A DNA stretch of 43,032 nucleotides. Source: JBKECY01 sp047975025. Lineage in GTDB: Bacteria; Bacillota; Clostridia; Lachnospirales; Lachnospiraceae. The notes below the pieces were generated by a model. That model saw nothing but the letters and a program-made list of their open reading frames with translations, had not been told where the DNA came from and did no database searches. Position 1 is the first letter of the stretch. Each line of letters begins with the position of its first letter. Made by a program: the position numbers and the translations under genes. Location: NCBI GenBank assembly GCA_047975025.1, contig JBKECY010000035.1, forward strand, positions 1 to 43,032. The letters are read 5' to 3'. Shown piece after piece: positions 1 to 8,554 of the stretch.

Positions 1-300
1 CCGCCCTTGAACAATCCACCAAGAAATGTTACGATGTCGTCAAGCTGATAAGGATTTACCCTACCGGATACCGGTCATTACTAACATTGCGACTGGTACA
101 AAAATCGGGGGCAGGTCATACCATAATACCAATATAAGATGCAAGAAAAATGGAAAAACAGCAATAATATACAAAAACATAGAGCGACTGTCAACTTACG
201 AAGCGGCTCTAATCTTGCCAAGCGATTGCAAATATGTCATAATCTAAACGTCAGATTACGTAAAGCTATAAAAACTTTGACAGGAAAGCGTGGAGGCATA
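1..300. other. Leading region with no recognised gene
   Basis: No protein family, RNA gene or repeat is recognisable here. Open frames cross the stretch (for example 26-247), but their translations look random and lack a convincing ribosome binding site. A TTGACA-like hexamer at 275-280 has no usable -10 before the next start codon. The stretch may hold the tail of an upstream intergenic region plus the leader of the acetyltransferase gene. Confidence 0.5.
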
Positions 301-843
301 ATGTATATAGAAGCAAATGAGCCCTGTATAGACATGAAACATATCAGAAGGGCAGGGCTCGAAGATATAGAGTACGTATTGCAGCATTACAGAGAAGTGA
401 CACAGCATATGGAGTCATGTGGTATCTACCAATGGGATGAAGTTTATCCGGATCGGAGAATTCTTACCGAAGATATTGGGAAGGGGAATTTATACCTCTT
501 TGAACGCAGCGGACATATGGCAGCCGCGTTTGTGGTGAATCAGGTGTTCGATCCGGAGTATGCTAACGGATGTTGGAATGCCCCGGACTCCTCTTTTGCC
601 GTTCTGCACCGCCTGTCTGTAAATCCTTCCGATCAGAACCAGGGGTTAGGAAAGCGGATGTTACAGTGTGCGGAGCAGTTGATTCGGCAAAAGGGCTATG
701 AATCTATACGGCTAGATGCATATGCGCTGAATGCAGCAGCGGTATCGCTGTATGAAAGAGCAGGGTATCTTAAAGTGGGGACGGCAGAACTGCGCATGGG
801 CAAATTCTATCTCTTTGAGAAGATTCTTGCGATGCCTTGTTGA
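301..843 (+). CDS. GNAT family N-acetyltransferase
   Basis: Predicted acetyl-CoA-dependent N-acetyltransferase of 180 residues, the usual length for a one-domain GNAT protein. The ATG at 301 is chosen because GGAGG lies 6 bases upstream and because translation upstream of it is not GNAT-like, although the frame stays open to 139. The acetyl-CoA binding loop is visible as QNQGLGKRM (residues 112-120), after the beta-4 strand segment VLHRLSVNPSD. The C-terminal SLYERAGYLKVG is the typical GNAT end motif. The substrate cannot be told from sequence. It lies just upstream of the TPP riboswitch, which begins about 45 bases after its stop, so it is probably a separate unit from the thiamine genes. 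Confidence 0.85.
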   Translation: MYIEANEPCIDMKHIRRAGLEDIEYVLQHYREVTQHMESCGIYQWDEVYPDRRILTEDIGKGNLYLFERSGHMAAAFVVNQVFDPEYANGCWNAPDSSFAVLHRLSVNPSDQNQGLGKRMLQCAEQLIRQKGYESIRLDAYALNAAAVSLYERAGYLKVGTAELRMGKFYLFEKILAMPC

Positions 844-888
844 CAAAGAGAAGTATGTATGCTATTTTGAGATAACAACATAAAACGA

Positions 889-971
889 ATGGGGAGCTTG
901 TGCAGCAGGCTGAGAGGAAGTAATCAACTTCGACCCTTATACCTGATTTGGGTAATGCCAACGTAGGGAAC
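889..971 (+). promoter_or_regulatory. TPP riboswitch (THI element)
   Basis: The conserved core of the thiamine pyrophosphate riboswitch is present: GGCTGAGAGG (908-917), then the GACCC / ACCTGATTTGGGT arms, then AATGCCAACGTAGGGAA (954-970). A terminator hairpin follows 17 bases later and thiD-thiC-thiM-thiE come directly downstream. Known behaviour of the family: TPP binding stabilises the aptamer and favours termination or blocks translation, lowering expression when thiamine is plentiful. Confidence 0.96.
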
Positions 972-988
972 TGCTTATAAAGTAATTT

Positions 989-1023
989 ACAGGAAGTGCC
1001 TTATGGTGCGTCCTGTTTTTTTT
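989..1023 (+). terminator. Riboswitch-controlled intrinsic terminator
   Basis: ACAGGA (989-994) pairs exactly with TCCTGT (1011-1016). An inner stem with two G-U pairs closes a TTAT loop, and eight T residues follow (1016-1023). This is the expression platform of the TPP riboswitch. The 5' arm contains the AGGA that could serve as a Shine-Dalgarno sequence for the ATG at 1003, and that ATG lies in the loop and 3' arm. The hairpin could therefore also hide a start site. Confidence 0.85.
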
Positions 1024-1869
1024 GTGTTTGGAAAACAAATATTCAGTAAAGGGGGGATTCTTATCAAAATTTGTTTAACTATTGCCGGATCGGATTGCAG
1101 CGGAGGTGCCGGGATACAGGCTGACCTGAAGACTTTTTCTGCCCTGGGGTGTTTTGGTATGAGTGTCATTGTTTCGGTAGTGGCAGAAAACACCAGTAGA
1201 GTGATTTCAATTATGGAGGTACCGCCGCGAACAATTTGTGACCAGATGGATGCTGTATTTGAGGATTGCAAGATTCATGCAGTAAAAGTCGGTATGCTGC
1301 CGGATGCAGCGAGTATGGCTGCGACAGCAGAGAAGTTACGTGAATACAGCCCGCAAGCAATCGTTGTCGATCCGGTTATGATTGCCAAAGGCGGATGCGC
1401 ATTGATGCGCCCGGAGGCACTGTTGGCGTTTCAGGAACAGATACTGCCGCTTGCCTTTTTGCTGACCCCGAACATCCCGGAAGCGATTGCGCTTACCGGA
1501 AGCCGGATTGAAAGTATTTCTGATATGGAAGAGGCGGCAAAACGTATGTGGGAGATGGGGGCACAAAATGTTCTGGTCAAAGGCGGACATTTAGAGGGGG
1601 CAGCCGCAGACATTTTATATGATGGCAGCCGCATCCATACATTTGTGGAAGAGAGGATACCGACGAAGAATACACATGGTACGGGCTGTACGCTTTCCTC
1701 GGCAATTACTGCACGACTTGCGCTGGGGGAAGCACTGCCGCAGGCTGTACAATATGCCAAGAACTATGTAACAGAAGCGATACGTTATGGGTTGGAGATT
1801 GGACAAGGGCATGGGCCGACCAACCATTTTTATGAATTCTATAAAATGAAAGGATGGATAGAAGAATGA
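1003..1869 (+). CDS. thiD: Hydroxymethylpyrimidine/phosphomethylpyrimidine kinase ThiD
   Basis: Phosphorylates HMP to HMP-P and HMP-PP, the pyrimidine half of thiamine phosphate, in the cytoplasm. Ribokinase-fold signatures are clear: LTIAGSDCSGGAGIQADLK near the N-terminus, VDPVM mid-protein, and the anion-hole segment NTHGTGCTLSSAI near residue 225. The start is uncertain. The ATG at 1003 has AGGAAG upstream but gives a 20-residue hydrophobic extension translated from the terminator hairpin and U-tract. Family members normally begin M-K-x-x-L-T-I-A-G-S-D, which would place initiation at ATC 1063, behind AAAGGGGGG (1048-1056) and giving 268 residues. GTG 1024 is a third option without a ribosome binding site. 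The stop overlaps the thiC start by 4 bases (ATGA), implying translational coupling. Confidence 0.93.
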   Translation: MVRPVFFVFGKQIFSKGGILIKICLTIAGSDCSGGAGIQADLKTFSALGCFGMSVIVSVVAENTSRVISIMEVPPRTICDQMDAVFEDCKIHAVKVGMLPDAASMAATAEKLREYSPQAIVVDPVMIAKGGCALMRPEALLAFQEQILPLAFLLTPNIPEAIALTGSRIESISDMEEAAKRMWEMGAQNVLVKGGHLEGAAADILYDGSRIHTFVEERIPTKNTHGTGCTLSSAITARLALGEALPQAVQYAKNYVTEAIRYGLEIGQGHGPTNHFYEFYKMKGWIEE

Positions 1870-3182
1870 GAGAGTACGCAACACAAATGGAGGCTGCCAA
1901 AAAAGGGATTCTGACGCCGGAGATGAAGACCGTAGCGGCAAAAGAGAAGATGGATTCTGACAAACTAATGGCACTTGTGGCAAGCGGAACGGTGGCAATC
2001 CCGGCAAACCGAAAACACACAGCACTTTCAGCAGAGGGCATCGGCTCGGGTCTAAAGACCAAGATTAATGTAAACCTGGGAATTTCTGGTGACTGCAAAA
2101 ATTATGAAGTTGAAATGGAGAAGGTAAACCTGGCCATTAAATTCAAAGCCGAGGCCATCATGGATCTAAGTAATTATGGCAAGACAAATACATTTCGCCA
2201 AGAGCTGATAGCTGCCTCACCGGCCATGATTGGTACGGTTCCGATGTATGATGCCATTGGTTACCTGGAGAAAGATTTAAGTGAAATTACAGCGCAGGAT
2301 TTTATGAAAGTACTGCGTGCGCATGCGGCAGAGGGTGTGGATTTCATGACGATACATGCTGGAATCAACAAAAGAGCAGTCGAAGGATTCATGCGTGACG
2401 GCAGAACCATGAATATTGTTTCACGCGGCGGCTCACTGCTGTTCGCCTGGATGCAGATGACCGGAAATGAGAATCCTTTCTACGAACACTATGATGAAGT
2501 ATTGGAAATATTGCGTGAGTATGATGTGACGATAAGCTTAGGAGATGCGCTGCGCCCGGGCTGTATAGACGACAGTTCTGATGCGGCACAAATAGGAGAA
2601 CTTATTGAGTTGGGACATTTGACAAAACGTGCCTGGGCGAGAGATGTGCAGGTCATGGTAGAGGGGCCGGGGCATATGGCCATGAACGAAATTGCAGCTA
2701 ATATGATACTGCAGAAGCGCCTGTGTCATAATGCACCCTTTTATGTACTGGGGCCGCTCGTCACAGATATAGCACCGGGATATGATCACATAACATCCGC
2801 CATTGGTGGGGCAATCGCCGCTGCGGCCGGAGCCGATTTCCTCTGTTATGTTACTCCGGCGGAGCATTTACGCCTGCCGGATCTGCAGGACGTCAGAGAA
2901 GGGATTGTAGCCAGTAAAATTGCCGCGCATGCGGCGGATATCGCCAAAGGGATTCCAGAAGCAAGAATGCAGGATGACAAAATGGCAGAGGCGCGTCATG
3001 CGCTGGACTGGGAAAGTATGTTTGCAATCGCCCTCGATGGGGAAAAAGCAAGAAATTATTTTGAAAGTGTTCCGCCGGCAGACCAGCACAGTTGTTCCAT
3101 GTGCGGTAAAATGTGTGCGGTACGGACGACAAATCTTGTGTTAGAAGGAAAAAAAGTAGAGCTCTATCAGGAAACCAACTAG
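1866..3182 (+). CDS. thiC: Phosphomethylpyrimidine synthase ThiC
   Basis: Radical SAM enzyme that rearranges 5-aminoimidazole ribotide into HMP phosphate, supplying the pyrimidine for ThiD. The 438-residue length fits the shorter anaerobe-type ThiC that lacks the plant/proteobacterial N-terminal extension. The C-terminal iron-sulfur motif is CSMCGKMC, the CxxCxxxxC-like cluster site peculiar to ThiC. Core segments such as INVNLGISGD and MVEGPGHMAMNEI are typical. The start at 1866 is taken from the ATGA overlap with thiD; an in-frame ATG at 1854 would add four residues within thiD. Oxygen sensitivity of the cluster fits an anaerobic host. Confidence 0.97.
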   Translation: MREYATQMEAAKKGILTPEMKTVAAKEKMDSDKLMALVASGTVAIPANRKHTALSAEGIGSGLKTKINVNLGISGDCKNYEVEMEKVNLAIKFKAEAIMDLSNYGKTNTFRQELIAASPAMIGTVPMYDAIGYLEKDLSEITAQDFMKVLRAHAAEGVDFMTIHAGINKRAVEGFMRDGRTMNIVSRGGSLLFAWMQMTGNENPFYEHYDEVLEILREYDVTISLGDALRPGCIDDSSDAAQIGELIELGHLTKRAWARDVQVMVEGPGHMAMNEIAANMILQKRLCHNAPFYVLGPLVTDIAPGYDHITSAIGGAIAAAAGADFLCYVTPAEHLRLPDLQDVREGIVASKIAAHAADIAKGIPEARMQDDKMAEARHALDWESMFAIALDGEKARNYFESVPPADQHSCSMCGKMCAVRTTNLVLEGKKVELYQETN

Positions 3183-3190
3183 GAGGCGTT

Positions 3191-4009
3191 ATGAAAACAA
3201 TTACAGAAAGTACCGCTGCACTGCTGGAAGCGGTCAGAAAGACAGTACCACTGGTACACAATATTACGAATTACGTTACGGTAAACGACGTTGCCAATGC
3301 ACTATTGGCAATCGGTGCCTCGCCGATCATGGCAGATGATGTGGCAGAAACAGAAGATATTACGGGTATAGCGGCGGCACTTGTTCTTAATATTGGAACC
3401 TTGAACCAGCGTACGGTAGCCTCAATGCTTGCCTCAGGCAAAAGAGCGAATGCATGCGGTATCCCGGTCATACTTGACCCGGTAGGTGCAGGTGCTTCCA
3501 AGCTTAGAAACGACGTAACCAAAAAGCTTTTAGATGAAGTACAGGTAACTATATTGCGGGGGAACCTATCAGAGATTTCGTTCGTGGCAGGTCTTAAAGT
3601 GGCCACTAAGGGGGTGGATGCAGCGGCAGCGGATGCCGGCAATGACAGCAGCACCATAGCGAAAGAAGTGGCGCGCAGACTCAAGTGTATGACAGCGATT
3701 ACAGGTGCACAGGATGTGATTTCAGATGGGCAGCGTTTGGTCAAAATCACAAATGGTCACGAAATTCTCTCCAAGGTAACCGGTACCGGATGTATGACAA
3801 CGGCACTCATAGGAGCCTTGGCGGGAGCCGGACAGGATTATTTCAGTGCCGCCGTCGGAGGTGTGGCAGCCATGGGAATTGCAGGAGAAATTGCATTTGA
3901 AAAGGCAGGGAATCTGGGAACAGGAAGTTTTCATATAGCGCTGATTGATGCAATCAGTCATCTGGACAGCAGTATCTTGTTGGAGAGGGCGGCATTGTAT
4001 GAAGAATAA
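3191..4009 (+). CDS. thiM: Hydroxyethylthiazole kinase ThiM
   Basis: Phosphorylates salvaged 5-(2-hydroxyethyl)-4-methylthiazole to the ThiE substrate. It has 272 residues, normal for ThiM. Diagnostic segments are VHNITNYVTVNDVANALLA near residue 25, LDPVGAGAS near 98, RGNLSEI near 120 and the active-site loop TGTGCMTTALIGA near 200. The ATG at 3191 follows AGGAGG (about 3181-3186), 8 bases after the thiC stop. ThiM with no thiG/thiH/thiS/thiF nearby suggests that the thiazole half is imported or recycled, unless made by genes elsewhere. Confidence 0.97.
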   Translation: MKTITESTAALLEAVRKTVPLVHNITNYVTVNDVANALLAIGASPIMADDVAETEDITGIAAALVLNIGTLNQRTVASMLASGKRANACGIPVILDPVGAGASKLRNDVTKKLLDEVQVTILRGNLSEISFVAGLKVATKGVDAAAADAGNDSSTIAKEVARRLKCMTAITGAQDVISDGQRLVKITNGHEILSKVTGTGCMTTALIGALAGAGQDYFSAAVGGVAAMGIAGEIAFEKAGNLGTGSFHIALIDAISHLDSSILLERAALYEE

Positions 4010-4634
4010 GGCAGAGTATACGCTGTATCTATGTACGGATCGGGAGCTTATGAGCACACCCACCATTGAAGAGTCAGTCGAGCAGGCGATTCAGGGAGGC
4101 TGCACCATTGTCCAGCTTAGGGAAAAGGAGTGCACATCGCTTGAGTTTTACCAGCTGGCGCTGCGTGTCAGGGAAATAACCGAGGGGTATCATGTACCGC
4201 TGCTGATTAATGACAGAGTCGATATTGCACTTGCGGCAGACGCGCAGGGGGTACACATTGGACAAAGTGACTTACCCGCTGCTGTGGTGAGAAAGCTTAT
4301 TGGGCCTGAGAAGATTCTGGGTGTATCTGCGGCAACAGAAGCAGAAGCAGTGCAGGCAGTACAACAAGGAGCAGATTATCTGGGAATCGGCGCAATGTAT
4401 GCAACGGCGACAAAGACCGATGCCCAGCTGGTCAGCCGTCAGGAACTTGAGAAGATCCGTAATGCCGTAGCAGTTCCCTTAGTCGCCATAGGAGGCATGA
4501 ACAAGCATACGGTGCCGCTGCTTAGAAATACCGGTATAGATGGAATTGCAGTCGTATCTGCGATTGTGGCACAGGAACATATTGCAGAGGCGGCAGCAGA
4601 ACTTCTTAGAATATTCAGAGGGGAAAGTGAATGA
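3999..4634 (+). CDS. thiE: Thiamine phosphate synthase ThiE
   Basis: Joins HMP-PP and thiazole phosphate to give thiamine monophosphate. The 211-residue TIM-barrel protein shows VQLREK near residue 35, LLINDRVDIALAADAQGVHI near 70, LGVSAAT near 105, a phosphate-binding YLGIGAMYATATK near 125 and VAIGGM near 165. The start at 3999 overlaps the end of thiM by 11 bases, with GGAGAGG about 11 bases upstream. The 3' end overlaps the HAD gene by ATGA, so the whole operon appears translationally coupled. Confidence 0.96.
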   Translation: MKNKAEYTLYLCTDRELMSTPTIEESVEQAIQGGCTIVQLREKECTSLEFYQLALRVREITEGYHVPLLINDRVDIALAADAQGVHIGQSDLPAAVVRKLIGPEKILGVSAATEAEAVQAVQQGADYLGIGAMYATATKTDAQLVSRQELEKIRNAVAVPLVAIGGMNKHTVPLLRNTGIDGIAVVSAIVAQEHIAEAAAELLRIFRGESE

Positions 4635-5281
4635 TAGAGTATCAAGGTGCTATTTTTGATTTGGACGGAACCTTATTGGATTCCATGAAAGTCTGGGAAG
4701 AAATTGACATAGAATTTTTAGGAAACAGAGGGGTACGGGTCCCTCCGGAGTATATAGCGGCGATTACACCGATGACATTTCAGGAAGCGGCGGCATATAC
4801 GATTCGCCGCTTTGGATTTGAGGAAAGACCCGACGATCTGATTCGTGAATGGAACACAATGGCAAAAGAAAAATATGCAACGCAGATTCCGCTAAAGGCG
4901 AATGCCAGAAACTATCTGACCTATTTGAAGGCACAGGGAATCCGTCTTGCTGTTGCGACTGCATTGCCGCAAGAGCTGTATGTGCCGGCTCTAGCCAACA
5001 ACGGCATCACATCCTTGTTTGATGCCTATGCCAATGTTAATGAGGTGGCACATGGGAAAGGCTATCCTGACGTATACCTTTTGGCTGCCGAACGTTTGTG
5101 CCTGTCAGCGTCAGAATGTATGGTATTTGAGGATATTTATGAAGCGATCCAGGGCGCGAAGGCAGGAGGCTTCTGTACGATCGGTGTGTACGACGATGCA
5201 GCCGCTTCTGATTGGGAGCAAATTCTAAAAAGTGCGGACAGGTGTATCAGGGATTTTGCCGAACTGATGACTGAAAAGTGA
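4631..5281 (+). CDS. HAD-superfamily phosphatase, possible thiamine phosphate phosphatase
   Basis: A 216-residue haloacid-dehalogenase-type phosphatase with an alpha-helical cap, subfamily I. The nucleophile motif is FDLDGTLLDS with D10 and D12; motif II falls in AVATALP near residue 110, and the acidic motif IV in MVFEDIYEAIQGAKAGG near 160. It shares an ATGA overlap with thiE and precedes the operon terminator. Its position suggests that it dephosphorylates thiamine monophosphate so that a thiamine pyrophosphokinase elsewhere can make TPP, an alternative to ThiL. That is inference from context only; HAD substrate range is broad. No thiL or thiN lies in the window. Confidence 0.85.
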   Translation: MIEYQGAIFDLDGTLLDSMKVWEEIDIEFLGNRGVRVPPEYIAAITPMTFQEAAAYTIRRFGFEERPDDLIREWNTMAKEKYATQIPLKANARNYLTYLKAQGIRLAVATALPQELYVPALANNGITSLFDAYANVNEVAHGKGYPDVYLLAAERLCLSASECMVFEDIYEAIQGAKAGGFCTIGVYDDAAASDWEQILKSADRCIRDFAELMTEK

Positions 5282-5290
5282 TAACACAGT

Positions 5291-5317
5291 AAAGGCAGCG
5301 AGGAGCTGCTTTTTTTG
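5291..5317 (+). terminator. Terminator of the thiamine operon
   Basis: GCAGC (5295-5299) pairs with GCTGC (5305-5309) around a GAGGA loop, extended by A/T pairing of the upstream AAA with the T-run, and followed by seven T residues. It sits about 10 bases after the HAD gene stop. Confidence 0.85.
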
Positions 5318-5432
5318 TGTCTTTTTTATGCTTTTTTTGTACAGGTTTTTATACATCTTGTTGAGAAAAAATCATAATCAACAAAAATCAGAGTGTGCTA
5401 TACTATAAAGTGCCTAAAATACATGGAGATAT

Positions 5433-6542
5433 TTGAAGAAAGTGAGCATAGTAATGAAGAGGATGATAGTAGCCCTATTATTGCTGACTATGGTAATCAG
5501 CGGCTGTGGAAATACAGCAAAGGCCACGGAAAGTGAGCCAACGGTACAGGCGGCTGACGCAGAGGAAACAGCACAGGCGGAAACTACGCAGGCAGCGGAT
5601 ACTACGGAAGCTACGGCAGATATTTTTGCAATGGATACCTATATGCAGATTACAGCGTATGGGGAGAGAGCACAAGAGGCAGTGGATGCTGCTGTTGCTG
5701 AGATAACCAGACTCGAAGAATTACTCTCTGCAGAGAAAGCGGATAGTGATGTCAGCAAGATCAATTCCGGTACGAGTGCAGAAATCACCGAAGAGACAAC
5801 CGCCCTCTTGAAAAGAGCGCTTGAAATCAGTGCAGAAACAGATGGCGCATTTGATATCACAGTCTATCCGATTATGCAGGCCTGGGGATTTACGACACAG
5901 AACTACCGTATACCATCAGATGAAGAAATCGAAGGGCTGCTTGCCCATGTCGGATGGGAAAATCTGCAGATTGATGAAAGTACACATACAGTGACCAAGA
6001 CAGATCCGGATACAAAAATAGATTTGGGGGCGATTGCCAAAGGCTATACATCGACCCGATTGATGGAAGTATTTGAATCCTACGGAATTGCTTCCGGCCT
6101 TGTTTCTCTGGGTGGCAATGTACAGACACTAGGGACAAAGGTGGATGGTTCCAAATGGAATGTGGCCATTCGGGACCCATTTGGAGAAGATGGATTCGCA
6201 GGTATTGTGAGTGTTGAGAATCAGGCAGTCATTACCTCGGGAAACTATGAACGTTATTTTGAAGAAGATGGTGTGCGGTATCACCACCTGATGGATCCGG
6301 ATACGGGGCGGCCTGCGAATCAGGGAATCGTCTCAGCGACTCTGGTAACACCGGACGGCACACTGGCAGATGCAATGACGACGGCACTCTATGTCATGGG
6401 GGCAGAGGAGGCGGTCGCATTTTGCAAAGCACATCTGGATGAATTTGATGCGATTTTAATCACAGAAGATCAGGAGGTGTATATCACAGAGAACATCAGT
6501 GAGAGTTTTACTTCAGAGTATGAAATACATGTAATTTCATAG
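5433..6542 (+). CDS. apbE: FAD:protein FMN transferase (ApbE), lipoprotein
   Basis: Attaches FMN through a phosphoester bond to threonine in target proteins outside the cytoplasm, using FAD. It has 369 residues. A lipoprotein signal peptide ends in the lipobox VISGC (cysteine near residue 25), followed by a low-complexity Thr/Glu/Ala linker. ApbE signatures: FAMDTYMQITAYG near 65, DLGAIAKGYTSTRLM near 198, SLGGNVQTLG near 225 and DPDTGRPANQGIVS near 280, with LADAMTTALYVMG near 310. The start is TTG 5433 behind GGAGAT; ATG 5454 is an equally plausible start, seven residues in. The two next genes encode proteins with its target motif, which strongly supports the assignment. Confidence 0.95.
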   Translation: MKKVSIVMKRMIVALLLLTMVISGCGNTAKATESEPTVQAADAEETAQAETTQAADTTEATADIFAMDTYMQITAYGERAQEAVDAAVAEITRLEELLSAEKADSDVSKINSGTSAEITEETTALLKRALEISAETDGAFDITVYPIMQAWGFTTQNYRIPSDEEIEGLLAHVGWENLQIDESTHTVTKTDPDTKIDLGAIAKGYTSTRLMEVFESYGIASGLVSLGGNVQTLGTKVDGSKWNVAIRDPFGEDGFAGIVSVENQAVITSGNYERYFEEDGVRYHHLMDPDTGRPANQGIVSATLVTPDGTLADAMTTALYVMGAEEAVAFCKAHLDEFDAILITEDQEVYITENISESFTSEYEIHVIS

Positions 6543-6573
6543 AAACAGTGTGACAGGTACAGGAGAAAAGAGT

Positions 6574-8550
6574 ATGAGGGAAAAACTTTGGAAGAAAATG
6601 AAGGCAATTGTTTCGGTTACGCATCTGCTGCCTGCATTGCTTGTGGTAGCGCTTGTGGGAACCATGCTGGCACAATATGTGCCGCAGGCTATTGTGCAGG
6701 CTAAGGCAGAGCAGACAGAAGAAACACCTGCCAAGACAACTAAGACGAAGAAGACGGCAGAAACAGAAGCAGCCGAGGAAAAAACAGATACCACTGAGTT
6801 TTCAATCGAGGATTTAGCGGATGGTGAATACTATGGCGAGGGTGTGGGGTTTGCCGGAAAAATCAAGGTAAAGGTCGTCATTGCAGACGGTAAGATTGTA
6901 TCCATAGAGCTGGTGGAAGTTGAAAAGGATGATGCGGCCTATGTGGAAAAAGCCAAAGGTGTCATTACCGCAATCATTGCATCGCAAAGTCTTGATGTAG
7001 ATACCGTCAGCGGGGCAACGTATAGCTCAAACGGAATCATAGATGCGGTACGTAATGCACTCACCGGGGCAGAAAGTAAATCCACGACAGCGGCGGAGGC
7101 AGGTGCGGCGAACCAGACAGCAGAGAAGCTTGCGGCGGTTGCAGAGCCGGGGACTTATCAGGATGGTACGTATTACGGTACCGGCACCGGATATGGCGGC
7201 GCCATTACGGTCAAGGTCGTAATTTCCGGCGGCAAGATCACTGCCATTACAATTGAAAGTGCCGCAAATGAGGATGAAGCTTATCTGGTAAAGGCGAAAG
7301 CAGTCATTACTTCTATGTTAAGCCAGCAGACAACAAATGTTGACACTGTTTCCGGAGCCACCTTTAGTTCTAATGGAATTATTCAGGCTGTGCGAAATGC
7401 ATTGGCTCAGGCGGGAGCCACACAGACAGAGCCGGTCGCTGAGCTGACACCGGCGCCTACGAAGGAACCTGCCAAGACACCCTCTAACAGTGTGAGCGAG
7501 GATGCTACGTTCAAAGACGGTACCTATACCGGCTCTGGTGAGGGATTTGCAGGTAACATCAGTATCAAGCTGGTCATTAAAAAAGGCCTGATTACCTCCA
7601 TTGTCATCACAGACGTTGAGGCAGATGATGCGGAATATATGGCCAAGGCCAAGGCTATCCTACAGTCCATTATCAAGCAGCAATCCACGACAAAAGTTGA
7701 TGTAATATCAGGTGCCACATATAGTTCGAACGGCATTATAGAAGCGGTAAACAATGCGTTGGCCAAGGCAGTTACGACCACATCCGGTACGACAACACAG
7801 CCAACCAAAAAAGTTACGCCGACACCAACGCCAGATGCCACACTGACACTTAGCGGTTCCTATAAGGATGGTACCTATCTGGGAGAAGGTATCGGATATC
7901 TGCCCGGTTTAAATCTGGAAATTGTGGTAGCGAAGAACCGTATTACAAAAATTACGTTAAAAGAAACCAATGAAGATGCCTCCTATCTGAAGCGGGCGCA
8001 AAAAGTGATTACTGATATACTGCTGTATCAAAAGACAACAGGAATAGATACCGTTTCCGGGGCAACACGCAGTTCAGAAGGGATACTTGAGGCAGTCAGA
8101 GACGCACTTAAAAAAGCGGAGATCAGCACTGCCACAGCCACACCGACTGCTACGCCCACCCCTTCCGCAACAGCAGAGCCTACCCCTACGGATACAACGA
8201 CAGGACCTAAATATACGGATGGTACATATACACAGGTGGTCGAGTGTGTACCGGATGCGACGAAGGGATTCGAGGCGTATGATATGACGCTGACACTGGT
8301 AATTGCGAACGACCAGATTACGGAGATTAAGGATATTGCGGAAGTAAACCCTCCAAGCACCTCACTGAACAAGACATATATCACGCTTGCGGTGAATGGT
8401 TACTCCTCAAAAGTCGGGGTAGCACAACAAATACTGACGAAGCAAAGTACGCAGGGAATCGATGCAGTTACGATGGCAACATGCACATCGAACAGTATTG
8501 TGGAGGCCGTAGATATGATTTTGCAATCTGCGGCTGCAACAGGAGAATAA
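6574..8550 (+). CDS. Exported multi-domain FMN-binding protein (five FMN_bind repeats)
   Basis: Predicted surface redox protein of 658 residues. One N-terminal membrane segment (about residues 15-38) is followed by an acidic Lys/Thr/Glu linker and five FMN_bind domains separated by Pro/Thr-rich spacers. Each of the first four has the flavinylation motif SGAT, with acceptor threonines at T149, T263, T382 and T498. The fifth domain has TMAT (T636) in place of SGAT and a longer preceding insertion, so it may not be flavinylated. FMN_bind domains like those of RnfG/NqrC receive FMN from ApbE, encoded just upstream. The start is ATG 6574 behind AGGAG (6561-6565); GTG 6550 is in frame but less likely. 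It probably passes electrons across the cell wall; the acceptor is unknown. Confidence 0.92.
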   Translation: MREKLWKKMKAIVSVTHLLPALLVVALVGTMLAQYVPQAIVQAKAEQTEETPAKTTKTKKTAETEAAEEKTDTTEFSIEDLADGEYYGEGVGFAGKIKVKVVIADGKIVSIELVEVEKDDAAYVEKAKGVITAIIASQSLDVDTVSGATYSSNGIIDAVRNALTGAESKSTTAAEAGAANQTAEKLAAVAEPGTYQDGTYYGTGTGYGGAITVKVVISGGKITAITIESAANEDEAYLVKAKAVITSMLSQQTTNVDTVSGATFSSNGIIQAVRNALAQAGATQTEPVAELTPAPTKEPAKTPSNSVSEDATFKDGTYTGSGEGFAGNISIKLVIKKGLITSIVITDVEADDAEYMAKAKAILQSIIKQQSTTKVDVISGATYSSNGIIEAVNNALAKAVTTTSGTTTQPTKKVTPTPTPDATLTLSGSYKDGTYLGEGIGYLPGLNLEIVVAKNRITKITLKETNEDASYLKRAQKVITDILLYQKTTGIDTVSGATRSSEGILEAVRDALKKAEISTATATPTATPTPSATAEPTPTDTTTGPKYTDGTYTQVVECVPDATKGFEAYDMTLTLVIANDQITEIKDIAEVNPPSTSLNKTYITLAVNGYSSKVGVAQQILTKQSTQGIDAVTMATCTSNSIVEAVDMILQSAAATGE

Positions 8551-8554
8551 AGGG

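Noticed and set aside
26..247. A 73-codon open frame at the left end.
   Set aside because: No ribosome binding site, no recognisable domain, and it overlaps the leader of the acetyltransferase gene.
139..300. Upstream extension of the acetyltransferase frame.
   Set aside because: The extension does not resemble GNAT proteins, and the ATG at 301 has a good GGAGG site.
5399..5409. A -10-like TATACT/TATAAA before apbE.
   Set aside because: No acceptable -35 at 16-18 bases was found, so a promoter call would be weak, although one is expected here.
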